From Hippasteria phrygiana (taxonomy: Eukaryota; Echinodermata; Asteroidea; Valvatida; Goniasteridae), in contig JAZGUH010000702.1 in the NCBI GenBank assembly GCA_037893225.1, positions 868,001-932,000 on the forward strand: DNA of 64,000 bases. Direction: 5' to 3'. The position numbers were made by a program, and so were the translations under genes. Below the pieces are notes generated by a model. That model made no database searches, was not told the DNA's origin, and saw nothing but the letters and a program-made list of their open reading frames with translations. Numbering within the stretch: the stretch's first letter is position 1; each line of letters opens with the position of its first letter. Of the stretch, positions 45,256 to 58,485 are shown in pieces.

Positions 45256-48200
45256 CAGTTTCGAGCACATCGCTGAAAAAAGTTCCGAATTTTTTTTCTC
45301 TCCAATTGGCATTTCAACAAAACCAACGCCCCTAGCTCGGCGTATGGCACTCCAGTTTCGAGCACATCGCTGAAAAAAAAGTTCCGAATTTTTATCTTTT
45401 CAATTGCCATTTCAACAAAACCAACGCGCCCAGGGCGGCGTATGGAGTGTTCTGAACACCCAAGGGCCAGTTTCGAGCACATCGCTGAAAAAAATATTTA
45501 GATTTTTTTTGAAAACCCCACGTCCAGTTTCGAGCACATCGCTGAAAAAAATATTTCGAATTTTTTTAACACTCCACGTCCAGTTTCGAGCACATCGCTG
45601 AAAAAAATGTTTCGAATTTTTTTCTCTCCAATTGGCATTTCAACATAACCAACGCGCCTAGCTCGGCGTATGGATTGTTCTGAACACCCCAGGGCCAGTT
45701 TCGAGCACATCGCTGAAAAAAGTTCCGAATTTTGTTTCTCTCCAATTGGCATTTCAACAAAACCAACGCGCCTAGCTCGGCGTATGGCACTCCAGTTTCG
45801 AGCACATCGCTGAAAAAAAAGTTCCGAATTTTTTTCTTTTCAATTGCCATTTCAACAAAACCAACGCGCCCAGGGCGGCGTATGGAGTGTTCTGAACACC
45901 CAAGGGCCAGTTTCGAGCACATCGCTGAAAAAAAATATTTCGATTTTTTTTGAAAACCCCACGTCCAGTTTCGAGCACATCGCTGAAAAAAATGTTTCGA
46001 TTTTTTTTCTCTCCAATTGGCATTTCAACAAAACCAACGCGCCTAGCTCGGCGTATGGCACTCCAGTTTCGAGCACATCGCTGAAAAAAAAGTTCCGAAT
46101 TTTTTTCTTTTCAATTGCCATTTCAACAAAACCAACGCGCCCAGGGCGGCGTATGGAGTGTTCTGAACACCCAAGGGCCAGTTTCGAGCACATCGCTGAA
46201 AAAAATGTTTCGAATTTTTTTCTCTCCAATTGGCATTTCAACAAAACCAACGCGCCTAGCTCGGCGTATGGCACTCCAGTTTCGAGCACATCGCTGAAAA
46301 AAAAGTTCCGAATTTTTTTCTTTTCAATTGCCATTTCAACAAAACCAACGCGCCCAGGGCGGCGTATGGAGTGTTCTGAACACCCAAGGGCCAGTTTCGA
46401 GCACATCGCTGAAAAAAAATATTTCGATTTTTTTTGAAAACCCCACGTCCAGTTTCGAGCACATCGCTCAAAAAAAATTTTCCAATTTTTTTCTCTCCAA
46501 TTGGCATTTCAACATAACCAACGCGCCTAGCTCGGCGTATGGAGTGTTCTGAACACCCCAGGGCCAGTTTCGAGCACATCGCTGAAAAAAGTTCCGAATT
46601 TTTTTTCTCTCCAATTGGCATTTCAACAAAACCAACTCGCCTAGCTCGGCGTATGGCACTCCAGTTTCGAGCACATCGCTGAAAAAAAAGTTCCGAATTT
46701 TTTTCATTTCAATTGCCATTTCAACAAAACCAACGCGCCCAGGGCGGCGTATGGAGTGTTCTGAACACCCAAGGGCCAGTTTCGAGCACATCGCTGAAAA
46801 AAAATATTTCGATTTTTTTTGAAAACCCCACGTCCAGTTTCGAGCACATCGCTGGAAAAAATGTTTCGAATTTTTTCTCTCCAATTGGCATTTCAACATA
46901 ACCAACGCGCCTAGCTCGGCGTATGGAGTGTTCTGAACACCCCAGGGCCAGTTTCGAGCACATCGCTGAAAACATTTCCGAATTTTTTTCTCTCCAATTG
47001 GCATTTCAACAAAACCAACGCGCCTAGCTCGGCGTATGGCACTCCAGTTTCGAGCACATCACTTAAAAAAAAGTTCCGAATTTTTTTCTCTCCAATTGGC
47101 ATTTCAACATAACCAACGCGCCTAGCTCGGCGTATGGAGTGTTCTGAACACCCCAGGGCCAGTTTCGAGCACATCGCTGAAAAAAGTTCCGAATTTTTTT
47201 TCTCTCCAATTGGCATTTCAACAAAACCAACTCGCCTAGCTCGGCGTATGGCACTCCAGTTTCGAGCACATCGCTGAAAAAAAAGTTCCGAATTTTTTTC
47301 ATTTCAATTGCCATTTCAACAAAACCAACGCGCCCAGGGCGGCGTATGGAGTGTTCTGAACACCCAAGGGCCAGTTTCGAGCACATCGCTGAAAAAAAAT
47401 ATTTCGTTTTTTTTTTAAAACCCCACTTCCAGTTTCGAGCACATCGCTGAAAAAAATGTTTCGAATTTTTTCTCTCCAATTGGCATTTCAACATAACCAA
47501 CGCGCCTAGCTCGGCGTATGGAGTGTTCTGAACACCACAGGGCCAGTTTCGAGCACATCGCTGAAAAAATTTCCGAATTTTTTTCTCTCCAATTGGCATT
47601 TCAACAAAACCAACGCGCCTAGCTCGGCGTATGGCACTCCAGTTTCGAGCACATCACTTAAAAAAAAGTTCCGAATTTTTTCTCTCCAATTGGCATTTCA
47701 ACATAACCAACGCGCCTAGCTCGGCGTATGGAGTGTTCTGAACACCCCAGGGCCAGTTTCGAGCACATCGCTGAAAAAAGTTCCGAATTTTTTTTCTCTC
47801 CAATTGGCATTTCAACAAAACCAACGCCCCTAGCTCGGCGTATGGCACTCCAGTTTCGAGCACATCGCTGAAAAAAAAGTTCCGAATTTTTTTCTTTTCA
47901 ATTGCCATTTCAACAAAACCAACGCGCCCAGGGCGGCGTATGGAGTGTTCTGAACACCCAAGGGCCAGTTTCGAGCACATCGCTGAAAAAAATATTTAGA
48001 TTTTTTTTGAAAACCCCACGTCCAGTTTCGAGCACATCGCTGAAAAAAATATTTCGAATTTTTTTAACACTCCACGTCCAGTTTCGAGCACATCACTTAA
48101 AAAAAAAGTTCCGAATTTTTTCTCTCCAATTGGCATTTCAACATAACCAACGCGCCTAGCTCGGCGTATGGAGTGTTCTGAACACCCCAGGGCCAGTTTC

Positions 48201-48405
48201 GAGCACATCGCTGAAAAAAGTTCCGAATTTTTTTTCTCTCCAATTGGCATTTCAACAAAACCAACGCCCCTAGCTCGCCGTATGGCACTCCAGTTTCGAG
48301 CACATCGCTGAAAAAAAAGTTCCGAATTTTTTTCTTTTCAATTGCCATTTCAACAAAACCAACGCGCCCAGGGCGGCGTATGGAGTGTTCTGAACACCCA
48401 AGGGC
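45256..48405. repeat. Segment X, copy 1 (3,150 bp)
   Basis: It starts with Mf and an Lb containing TTTATCTTTTC (near 45394), follows HOR-A order from Ma at 45696 to Lb* ending at 47371, then enters a diverged stretch: S1 with CGTTTTTTTTTTAAAACCCCACTTCC (47372), Lc' with CACCACAGGGC (47430), Me with AAAAAATTTCC (47544), L with CATCACTTAAA (47640), Mf Lb S1b S2, a second CACTTA-type L (48079), then Mf with CTCGCCGTATGG (48194). The segment is repeated at 55336-58485, offset 10,080. Confidence 0.92.
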
Positions 48406-49826
48406 CAGTTTCGAGCACATCGCTGAAAAAAATATTTAGATTTTTTTTGAAAACCCCACGTCCAGTTTCGAGCACATCGCTGAAAAAAATATTTCGAATT
48501 TTTTTAACACTCCACGTCCAGTTTCGAGCACATCGCTGAAAAAAATGTTTCGAATTTTTTTCTCTCCAATTGGCATTTCAACATAACCAACGCGCCTAGC
48601 TCGGCGTATGGATTGTTCTGAACACCCCAGGGCCAGTTTCGAGCACATCGCTGAAAAAAGTTCCGAATTTTGTTTCTCTCCAATTGGCATTTCAACAAAA
48701 CCAACGCGCCTAGCTCGGCGTATGGCACTCCAGTTTCGAGCACATCGCTGAAAAAAAAGTTCCGAATTTGTTTCTTTTCAATTGCCATTTCAACAAAACC
48801 AACGCGCCCAGGGCGGCGTATGGAGTGTTCTGAACACCCAAGGGCCAGTTTCGAGCACATCGCTGAAAAAAAATATTTAGATTTTTTTTGAAAACCCCAC
48901 GTTCAGTTTCGAGCACATCGCTGAAAAAAATGTTTCGATTTTTTTTCTCTCCAATTGGCATTTCAACAAAACCAACGCGCCTAGCTCGGCGTATGGCACT
49001 CCAGTTTCGAGCACATCGCTGAAAAAAAAGTTCCGAATTTTTTTCTTTTCAATTGCCATTTCAACAAAACCAACGCGCCCAGGGCGGCGTATGGAGTGTT
49101 CTGAACACCCCAGGGCCAGTTTCGAGCACATCGCTGAAAAAAATGTTTCGAATTTGTTTTCTCTCCAATTGGCATTTCAACAAAACCAACTCGCCTAGCT
49201 CGGCGTATGGCACTCCAGTTTCGAGCACATCGCTGAAAAAAAAGTTCCGAATTTTTTTCATTTCAATTGCCATTTCAACAAAACCAACGCGCCCAGGGCG
49301 GCGTATGGAGTGTTCTGAACACCCAAGGGCCAGTTTCGAGCACATCGCTGAAAAAAAATATTTCGATTTTTTTTGAAAACCCCACGTCCAGTTTCGAGCA
49401 CATCGCTGGAAAAAATGTTTCGAATTTTTTCTCTCCAATTGGCATTTCAACATAACCAACGCGCCTAGCTCGGCGTATGGAGTGTTCTGAACACCCCAGG
49501 GCCAGTTTCGAGCACATCGCTGAAAACATTTCCGAATTTTTTTCTCTCCAATTGGCATTTCAACAAAACCAACGCGCCTAGCTCGGCGTATGGAGTGTTC
49601 TGAACACCCCAGGGCCAGTTTCGAGCACATCGCTGAAAAAAGTTCCGAATTTTTTTTCTCTCCAATTGGCATTTCAACAAAACTAACGCCCCTAGCTCGG
49701 CGTATGGCACTCCAGTTTCGAGCACATCGCTGAAAAAAAAGTTCCGAATTTTTTCTTTTCAATTGCCATTTCAACAAAACCAACGCGCCCAGGGCGGCGT
49801 ATGGAGTGTTCTGAACACCCAAGGGC

Positions 49827-50111
49827 CAGTTTCGAGCACATCGCTGAAAAAAATATTTAGATTTTTTTTGAAAACCCCACGTCCAGTTTCGAGCACATCG
49901 CTGAAAAAAATATTTCGAATTTTTTTAACACCCCAGGGCCAGTTTCGAGCACATCGCTGAAAAAAATGTTTCGATTTTTTTTGAAAACCCCACGTCCAGT
50001 TTCGAGCACATCGCTGAAAAAAATATTTCGAATTTTTTTAACACTCCACGTCCAGTTTCGAGCACATCGCTGAAAAAAAATATTTCGATTTTTTTTTGAA
50101 AACCCCACGTC
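49827..50111. repeat. Run of five consecutive short units
   Basis: S1b, S2/La chimera, an S with AAAATGTTTCGATT ending GAAAACCCC (57 bp), S2 and a 59-bp S1 follow one another with no M or L between. It is the densest stretch of core boxes in the window, one per about 57 bp. In the other HOR-I copies an La splits this run into two and three. Confidence 0.9.
49884..49939. repeat. S2/La chimera at an exact one-unit deletion
   Basis: S2 normally ends AACACTCCACGTC and La ends GAACACCCCAGGGC. Here the sequence is AACACCCCAGGGCC, so exchange occurred at the shared AACAC. The three other HOR-I copies retain the 115-bp La at this place (52244, 54663 and 60020). Confidence 0.9.
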
Positions 50112-50709
50112 CAGTTTCGAGCACATCGCTGAAAAAAATGTTTCGAATTTTTTTCTCTCCAATTGGCATTTCAACAAAACCAACGCGCCTAGCTCGGCGT
50201 ATGGCACTCCAGTTTCGAGCACATCGCTGAAAAAAAAGTTCCGAATTTTTTTCTTTTCAATTGCCATTTCAACAAAACCAACGCGCCCAGGGCGGCGTAT
50301 GGAGTGTTCTGAACACCCAAGGGCCAGTTTCGAGCACATCGCTGAAAAAAAATATTTCGATTTTTTTTGAAAACCCCACGTCCAGTTTCGAGCACATCGC
50401 TCAAAATTTTTTTTCCAATTTTTGTCTCTCCAATTGGCATTTCAACATAACCAACGCGCCTAGCTCGGCGTATGGAGTGTTCTGAACACCCCAGGGCCAG
50501 TTTCGAGCACATCGCTGAAAAAAGTTCCGAATTTTTTTTCTCTCCAATTGGCATTTCAACAAAACCAACGCCCCTAGCTCGCCGTATGGCACTCCAGTTT
50601 CGAGCACATCGCTGAAAAAAAAGTTCCGAATTTTTTTCTTTTCAATTGCCATTTCAACAAAACCAACGCGCCCAGGGCGGCGTATGGAGTGTTCTGAACA
50701 CCCAAGGGC

Positions 50710-53128
50710 CAGTTTCGAGCACATCGCTGAAAAAAATATTTAGATTTTTTTTGAAAACCCCACGTCCAGTTTCGAGCACATCGCTGAAAAAAATATTTCG
50801 AATTTTTTTAACACTCCACGTCCAGTTTCGAGCACATCGCTGAAAAAAATGTTTCGAATTTTTTTCTCTCCAATTGGCATTTCAACATAACCAACGCGCC
50901 TAGCTCGGCGTATGGATTGTTCTGAACACCCCAGGGCCAGTTTCGAGCACATCGCTGAAAAAAGTTCCGAATTTTGTTTCTCTCCAATTGGCATTTCAAC
51001 AAAACCAACGCGCCTAGCTCGGCGTATGGCACTCCAGTTTCGAGCACATCGCTGAAAAAAAAGTTCCGAATTTTTTTCTTTTCAATTGCCATTTCAACAA
51101 AACCAACGCGCCCAGGGCGGCGTATGGAGTGTTCTGAACACCCAAGGGCCAGTTTCGAGCACATCGCTGAAAAAAAATATTTAGATTTTTTTTGAAAACC
51201 CCACGTTCAGTTTCGAGCACATCGCTGAAAAAAATGTTTCGATTTTTTTTCTCTCCAATTGGCATTTCAACAAAACCAACGCGCCTAGCTCGGCGTATGG
51301 CACTCCAGTTTCGAGCACATCGCTGAAAAAAAAGTTCCGAATTTTTTTCTTTTCAATTGCCATTTCAACAAAACCAACGCGCCCAGGGCGGCGTATGGAG
51401 TGTTCTGAACACCCCAGGGCCAGTTTCGAGCACATCGCTGAAAAAAATGTTTCGAATTTGTTTTCTCTCCAATTGGCATTTCAACAAAACCAACTCGCCT
51501 AGCTCGGCGTATGGCACTCCAGTTTCGAGCACATCGCTGAAAAAAAAGTTCCGAATTTTTTTCATTTCAATTGCCATTTCAACAAAACCAACGCGCCCAG
51601 GGCGGCGTATGGAGTGTTCTGAACACCCAAGGGCCAGTTTCGAGCACATCGCTGAAAAAAAATATTTCGATTTTTTTTGAAAACCCCACGTCCAGTTTCG
51701 AGCACATCGCTGGAAAAAATGTTTCGAATTTTTTCTCTCCAATTGGCATTTCAACATAACCAACGCGCCTAGCTCGGCGTATGGAGTGTTCTGAACACCC
51801 CAGGGCCAGTTTCGAGCACATCGCTGAAAACATTTCCGAATTTTTTTCTCTCCAATTGGCATTTCAACAAAACCAACGCGCCTAGCTCGGCGTATGGAGT
51901 GTTCTGAACACCCCAGGGCCAGTTTCGAGCACATCGCTGAAAAAAGTTCCGAATTTTTTTTCTCTCCAATTGGCATTTCAACAAAACTAACGCCCCTAGC
52001 TCGGCGTATGGCACTCCAGTTTCGAGCACATCGCTGAAAAAAAAGTTCCGAATTTTTTCTTTTCAATTGCCATTTCAACAAAACCAACGCGCCCAGGGCG
52101 GCGTATGGAGTGTTCTGAACACCCAAGGGCCAGTTTCGAGCACATCGCTGAAAAAAATATTTAGATTTTTTTTGAAAACCCCACGTCCAGTTTCGAGCAC
52201 ATCGCTGAAAAAAATATTTCGAATTTTTTTAACACTCCACGTCCAGTTTCGAGCACATCGCTGAAAAAAATGTTTCGAATTTTTTTCTCTCCAATTGCCA
52301 TTTCAACATAACCAACGCGCCTAGCTCGGCGTATGGATTGTTCTGAACACCCCAGGGCCAGTTTCGAGCACATCGCTGAAAAAAATGTTTCGATTTTTTT
52401 TGAAAACCCCACGTCCAGTTTCGAGCACATCGCTGAAAAAAATATTTCGAATTTTTTTAACACTCCACGTCCAGTTTCGAGCACATCGCTGAAAAAAAAT
52501 ATTTCGATTTTTTTTTGAAAACCCCACGTCCAGTTTCGAGCACATCGCTGAAAAAAATGTTTCGAATTTTTTTCTCTCCAATTGGCATTTCAACAAAACC
52601 AACGCGCCTAGCTCGGCGTATGGCACTCCAGTTTCGAGCACATCGCTGAAAAAAAAGTTCCGAATTTTTTTCTTTTCAATTGCCATTTCAACAAAACCAA
52701 CGCGCCCAGGGCGGCGTATGGAGTGTTCTGAACACCCAAGGGCCAGTTTCGAGCACATCGCTGAAAAAAAATATTTCGATTTTTTTTGAAAACCCCACGT
52801 CCAGTTTCGAGCACATCGCTCAAAATTTTTTTTCCAATTTTTGTCTCTCCAATTGGCATTTCAACATAACCAACGCGCCTAGCTCGGCGTATGGAGTGTT
52901 CTGAACACCCCAGGGCCAGTTTCGAGCACATCGCTGAAAAAAGTTCCGAATTTTTTTTCTCTCCAATTGGCATTTCAACAAAACCAACGCCCCTAGCTCG
53001 CCGTATGGCACTCCAGTTTCGAGCACATCGCTGAAAAAAAAGTTCCGAATTTTTTTCTTTTCAATTGCCATTTCAACAAAACCAACGCGCCCAGGGCGGC
53101 GTATGGAGTGTTCTGAACACCCAAGGGC
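50710..53128. repeat. HOR-I copy 2 (2,419 bp, 27 units)
   Basis: Unit order is S1b S2 La Ma Lb S1 Mb L M Lb* S1 Lc Me-with-L-tail Mf Lb S1b S2 La S S2 S1 Mc Lb S1 Ld' Mf' Lb, and lengths sum to 2,419. HOR-I marks are CACGTTCAG, TTTGTTTTCTC in M (near 51460), AAACTAACGCCCC in Mf, an La with CAATTGCC and CATAACC, Ld' with CAAAATTTTTTTTCC, and Mf' with CTCGCCGTATGG. Confidence 0.94.
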
Positions 53129-55547
53129 CAGTTTCGAGCACATCGCTGAAAAAAATATTTAGATTTTTTTTGAAAACCCCACGTCCAGTTTCGAGCACAT
53201 CGCTGAAAAAAATATTTCGAATTTTTTTAACACTCCACGTCCAGTTTCGAGCACATCGCTGAAAAAAATGTTTCGAATTTTTTTCTCTCCAATTGGCATT
53301 TCAACATAACCAACGCGCCTAGCTCGGCGTATGGATTGTTCTGAACACCCCAGGGCCAGTTTCGAGCACATCGCTGAAAAAAGTTCCGAATTTTGTTTCT
53401 CTCCAATTGGCATTTCAACAAAACCAACGCGCCTAGCTCGGCGTATGGCACTCCAGTTTCGAGCACATCGCTGAAAAAAAAGTTCCGAATTTTTTTCTTT
53501 TCAATTGCCATTTCAACAAAACCAACGCGCCCAGGGCGGCGTATGGAGTGTTCTGAACACCCAAGGGCCAGTTTCGAGCACATCGCTGAAAAAAAATATT
53601 TAGATTTTTTTTGAAAACCCCACGTTCAGTTTCGAGCACATCGCTGAAAAAAATGTTTCGATTTTTTTTCTCTCCAATTGGCATTTCAACAAAACCAACG
53701 CGCCTAGCTCGGCGTATGGCACTCCAGTTTCGAGCACATCGCTGAAAAAAAAGTTCCGAATTTTTTTCTTTTCAATTGCCATTTCAACAAAACCAACGCG
53801 CCCAGGGCGGCGTATGGAGTGTTCTGAACACCCCAGGGCCAGTTTCGAGCACATCGCTGAAAAAAATGTTTCGAATTTGTTTTCTCTCCAATTGGCATTT
53901 CAACAAAACCAACTCGCCTAGCTCGGCGTATGGCACTCCAGTTTCGAGCACATCGCTGAAAAAAAAGTTCCGAATTTTTTTCATTTCAATTGCCATTTCA
54001 ACAAAACCAACGCGCCCAGGGCGGCGTATGGAGTGTTCTGAACACCCAAGGGCCAGTTTCGAGCACATCGCTGAAAAAAAATATTTCGATTTTTTTTGAA
54101 AACCCCACGTCCAGTTTCGAGCACATCGCTGGAAAAAATGTTTCGAATTTTTTCTCTCCAATTGGCATTTCAACATAACCAACGCGCCTAGCTCGGCGTA
54201 TGGAGTGTTCTGAACACCCCAGGGCCAGTTTCGAGCACATCGCTGAAAACATTTCCGAATTTTTTTCTCTCCAATTGGCATTTCAACAAAACCAACGCGC
54301 CTAGCTCGGCGTATGGAGTGTTCTGAACACCCCAGGGCCAGTTTCGAGCACATCGCTGAAAAAAGTTCCGAATTTTTTTTCTCTCCAATTGGCATTTCAA
54401 CAAAACTAACGCCCCTAGCTCGGCGTATGGCACTCCAGTTTCGAGCACATCGCTGAAAAAAAAGTTCCGAATTTTTTCTTTTCAATTGCCATTTCAACAA
54501 AACCAACGCGCCCAGGGCGGCGTATGGAGTGTTCTGAACACCCAAGGGCCAGTTTCGAGCACATCGCTGAAAAAAATATTTAGATTTTTTTTGAAAACCC
54601 CACGTCCAGTTTCGAGCACATCGCTGAAAAAAATATTTCGAATTTTTTTAACACTCCACGTCCAGTTTCGAGCACATCGCTGAAAAAAATGTTTCGAATT
54701 TTTTTCTCTCCAATTGCCATTTCAACATAACCAACGCGCCTAGCTCGGCGTATGGATTGTTCTGAACACCCCAGGGCCAGTTTCGAGCACATCGCTGAAA
54801 AAAATGTTTCGATTTTTTTTGAAAACCCCACGTCCAGTTTCGAGCACATCGCTGAAAAAAATATTTCGAATTTTTTTAACACTCCACGTCCAGTTTCGAG
54901 CACATCGCTGAAAAAAAATATTTCGATTTTTTTTTGAAAACCCCACGTCCAGTTTCGAGCACATCGCTGAAAAAAATGTTTCGAATTTTTTTCTCTCCAA
55001 TTGGCATTTCAACAAAACCAACGCGCCTAGCTCGGCGTATGGCACTCCAGTTTCGAGCACATCGCTGAAAAAAAAGTTCCGAATTTTTTTCTTTTCAATT
55101 GCCATTTCAACAAAACCAACGCGCCCAGGGCGGCGTATGGAGTGTTCTGAACACCCAAGGGCCAGTTTCGAGCACATCGCTGAAAAAAAATATTTCGATT
55201 TTTTTTGAAAACCCCACGTCCAGTTTCGAGCACATCGCTCAAAATTTTTTTTCCAATTTTTGTCTCTCCAATTGGCATTTCAACATAACCAACGCGCCTA
55301 GCTCGGCGTATGGAGTGTTCTGAACACCCCAGGGCCAGTTTCGAGCACATCGCTGAAAAAAGTTCCGAATTTTTTTTCTCTCCAATTGGCATTTCAACAA
55401 AACCAACGCCCCTAGCTCGGCGTATGGCACTCCAGTTTCGAGCACATCGCTGAAAAAAAAGTTCCGAATTTTTATCTTTTCAATTGCCATTTCAACAAAA
55501 CCAACGCGCCCAGGGCGGCGTATGGAGTGTTCTGAACACCCAAGGGC
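53129..55547. repeat. HOR-I copy 3 (2,419 bp)
   Basis: It is the same as copy 2 until about 55263. The last two units (Mf at 55336 with CTCGGCG and Lb with TTTATCTTTTC) are those of segment X, so a switch back to X took place inside the Ld'/Lc' unit just after its T-tract. Confidence 0.93.
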
Positions 55548-58485
55548 CAGTTTCGAGCACATCGCTGAAAAAAATATTTAGATTTTTTTTGAAAACCCCA
55601 CGTCCAGTTTCGAGCACATCGCTGAAAAAAATATTTCGAATTTTTTTAACACTCCACGTCCAGTTTCGAGCACATCGCTGAAAAAAATGTTTCGAATTTT
55701 TTTCTCTCCAATTGGCATTTCAACATAACCAACGCGCCTAGCTCGGCGTATGGATTGTTCTGAACACCCCAGGGCCAGTTTCGAGCACATCGCTGAAAAA
55801 AGTTCCGAATTTTGTTTCTCTCCAATTGGCATTTCAACAAAACCAACGCGCCTAGCTCGGCGTATGGCACTCCAGTTTCGAGCACATCGCTGAAAAAAAA
55901 GTTCCGAATTTTTTTCTTTTCAATTGCCATTTCAACAAAACCAACGCGCCCAGGGCGGCGTATGGAGTGTTCTGAACACCCAAGGGCCAGTTTCGAGCAC
56001 ATCGCTGAAAAAAAATATTTCGATTTTTTTTGAAAACCCCACGTCCAGTTTCGAGCACATCGCTGAAAAAAATGTTTCGATTTTTTTTCTCTCCAATTGG
56101 CATTTCAACAAAACCAACGCGCCTAGCTCGGCGTATGGCACTCCAGTTTCGAGCACATCGCTGAAAAAAAAGTTCCGAATTTTTTTCTTTTCAATTGCCA
56201 TTTCAACAAAACCAACGCGCCCAGGGCGGCGTATGGAGTGTTCTGAACACCCAAGGGCCAGTTTCGAGCACATCGCTGAAAAAAATGTTTCGAATTTTTT
56301 TCTCTCCAATTGGCATTTCAACAAAACCAACGCGCCTAGCTCGGCGTATGGCACTCCAGTTTCGAGCACATCGCTGAAAAAAAAGTTCCGAATTTTTTTC
56401 TTCTCAATTGCCATTTCAACAAAACCAACGCGCCCAGGGCGGCGTATGGAGTGTTCTGAACACCCAAGGGCCAGTTTCGAGCACATCGCTGAAAAAAAAT
56501 ATTTCGATTTTTTTTGAAAACCCCACGTCCAGTTTCGAGCACATCGCTCAAAAAAAATTTTCCAATTTTTTTCTCTCCAATTGGCATTTCAACATAACCA
56601 ACGCGCCTAGCTCGGCGTATGGAGTGTTCTGAACACCCCAGGGCCAGTTTCGAGCACATCGCTGAAAAAAGTTCCGAATTTTTTTTCTCTCCAATTGGCA
56701 TTTCAACAAAACCAACTCGCCTAGCTCGGCGTATGGCACTCCAGTTTCGAGCACATCGCTGAAAAAAAAGTTCCGAATTTTTTTCATTTCAATTGCCATT
56801 TCAACAAAACCAACGCGCCCAGGGCGGCGTATGGAGTGTTCTGAACACCCAAGGGCCAGTTTCGAGCACATCGCTGAAAAAAAATATTTCGATTTTTTTT
56901 GAAAACCCCACGTCCAGTTTCGAGCACATCGCTGGAAAAAATGTTTCGAATTTTTTCTCTCCAATTGGCATTTCAACATAACCAACGCGCCTAGCTCGGC
57001 GTATGGAGTGTTCTGAACACCCCAGGGCCAGTTTCGAGCACATCGCTGAAAACATTTCCGAATTTTTTTCTCTCCAATTGGCATTTCAACAAAACCAACG
57101 CGCCTAGCTCGGCGTATGGCACTCCAGTTTCGAGCACATCACTTAAAAAAAAGTTCCGAATTTTTTTCTCTCCAATTGGCATTTCAACATAACCAACGCG
57201 CCTAGCTCGGCGTATGGAGTGTTCTGAACACCCCAGGGCCAGTTTCGAGCACATCGCTGAAAAAAGTTCCGAATTTTTTTTCTCTCCAATTGGCATTTCA
57301 ACAAAACCAACTCGCCTAGCTCGGCGTATGGCACTCCAGTTTCGAGCACATCGCTGAAAAAAAAGTTCCGAATTTTTTTCATTTCAATTGCCATTTCAAC
57401 AAAACCAACGCGCCCAGGGCGGCGTATGGAGTGTTCTGAACACCCAAGGGCCAGTTTCGAGCACATCGCTGAAAAAAAATATTTCGTTTTTTTTTTAAAA
57501 CCCCACTTCCAGTTTCGAGCACATCGCTGAAAAAAATGTTTCGAATTTTTTCTCTCCAATTGGCATTTCAACATAACCAACGCGCCTAGCTCGGCGTATG
57601 GAGTGTTCTGAACACCACAGGGCCAGTTTCGAGCACATCGCTGAAAAAATTTCCGAATTTTTTTCTCTCCAATTGGCATTTCAACAAAACCAACGCGCCT
57701 AGCTCGGCGTATGGCACTCCAGTTTCGAGCACATCACTTAAAAAAAAGTTCCGAATTTTTTCTCTCCAATTGGCATTTCAACATAACCAACGCGCCTAGC
57801 TCGGCGTATGGAGTGTTCTGAACACCCCAGGGCCAGTTTCGAGCACATCGCTGAAAAAAGTTCCGAATTTTTTTTCTCTCCAATTGGCATTTCAACAAAA
57901 CCAACGCCCCTAGCTCGGCGTATGGCACTCCAGTTTCGAGCACATCGCTGAAAAAAAAGTTCCGAATTTTTTTCTTTTCAATTGCCATTTCAACAAAACC
58001 AACGCGCCCAGGGCGGCGTATGGAGTGTTCTGAACACCCAAGGGCCAGTTTCGAGCACATCGCTGAAAAAAATATTTAGATTTTTTTTGAAAACCCCACG
58101 TCCAGTTTCGAGCACATCGCTGAAAAAAATATTTCGAATTTTTTTAACACTCCACGTCCAGTTTCGAGCACATCACTTAAAAAAAAAGTTCCGAATTTTT
58201 TCTCTCCAATTGGCATTTCAACATAACCAACGCGCCTAGCTCGGCGTATGGAGTGTTCTGAACACCCCAGGGCCAGTTTCGAGCACATCGCTGAAAAAAG
58301 TTCCGAATTTTTTTTCTCTCCAATTGGCATTTCAACAAAACCAACGCCCCTAGCTCGCCGTATGGCACTCCAGTTTCGAGCACATCGCTGAAAAAAAAGT
58401 TCCGAATTTTTTTCTTTTCAATTGCCATTTCAACAAAACCAACGCGCCCAGGGCGGCGTATGGAGTGTTCTGAACACCCAAGGGC
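55336..58485. repeat. Segment X, copy 2 (3,150 bp)
   Basis: It matches 45256-48405 at a constant 10,080-bp offset, including TTTATCTTTTC, the CGTTTTTTTTTT form of S1, CACCACAGGG and both CACTTA-type L units. One difference seen is T-to-C (TTCTCAATTGCC) near 56403. Confidence 0.94.

Larger units (their letters stand above)
48406..50709. repeat. HOR-I copy 1, 115-bp deletion form (2,304 bp)
   Basis: It has the HOR-I order but lacks the second La. The joint at 49884-49939 is an S2 body (TTTTTTTAACAC) running into the La tail (CACCCCAGGGCC). It carries a private T-to-G in an Lb near 48770. The first S1 reads TATTTAG with CACGTTCAG, a HOR-I mark. Confidence 0.93.
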
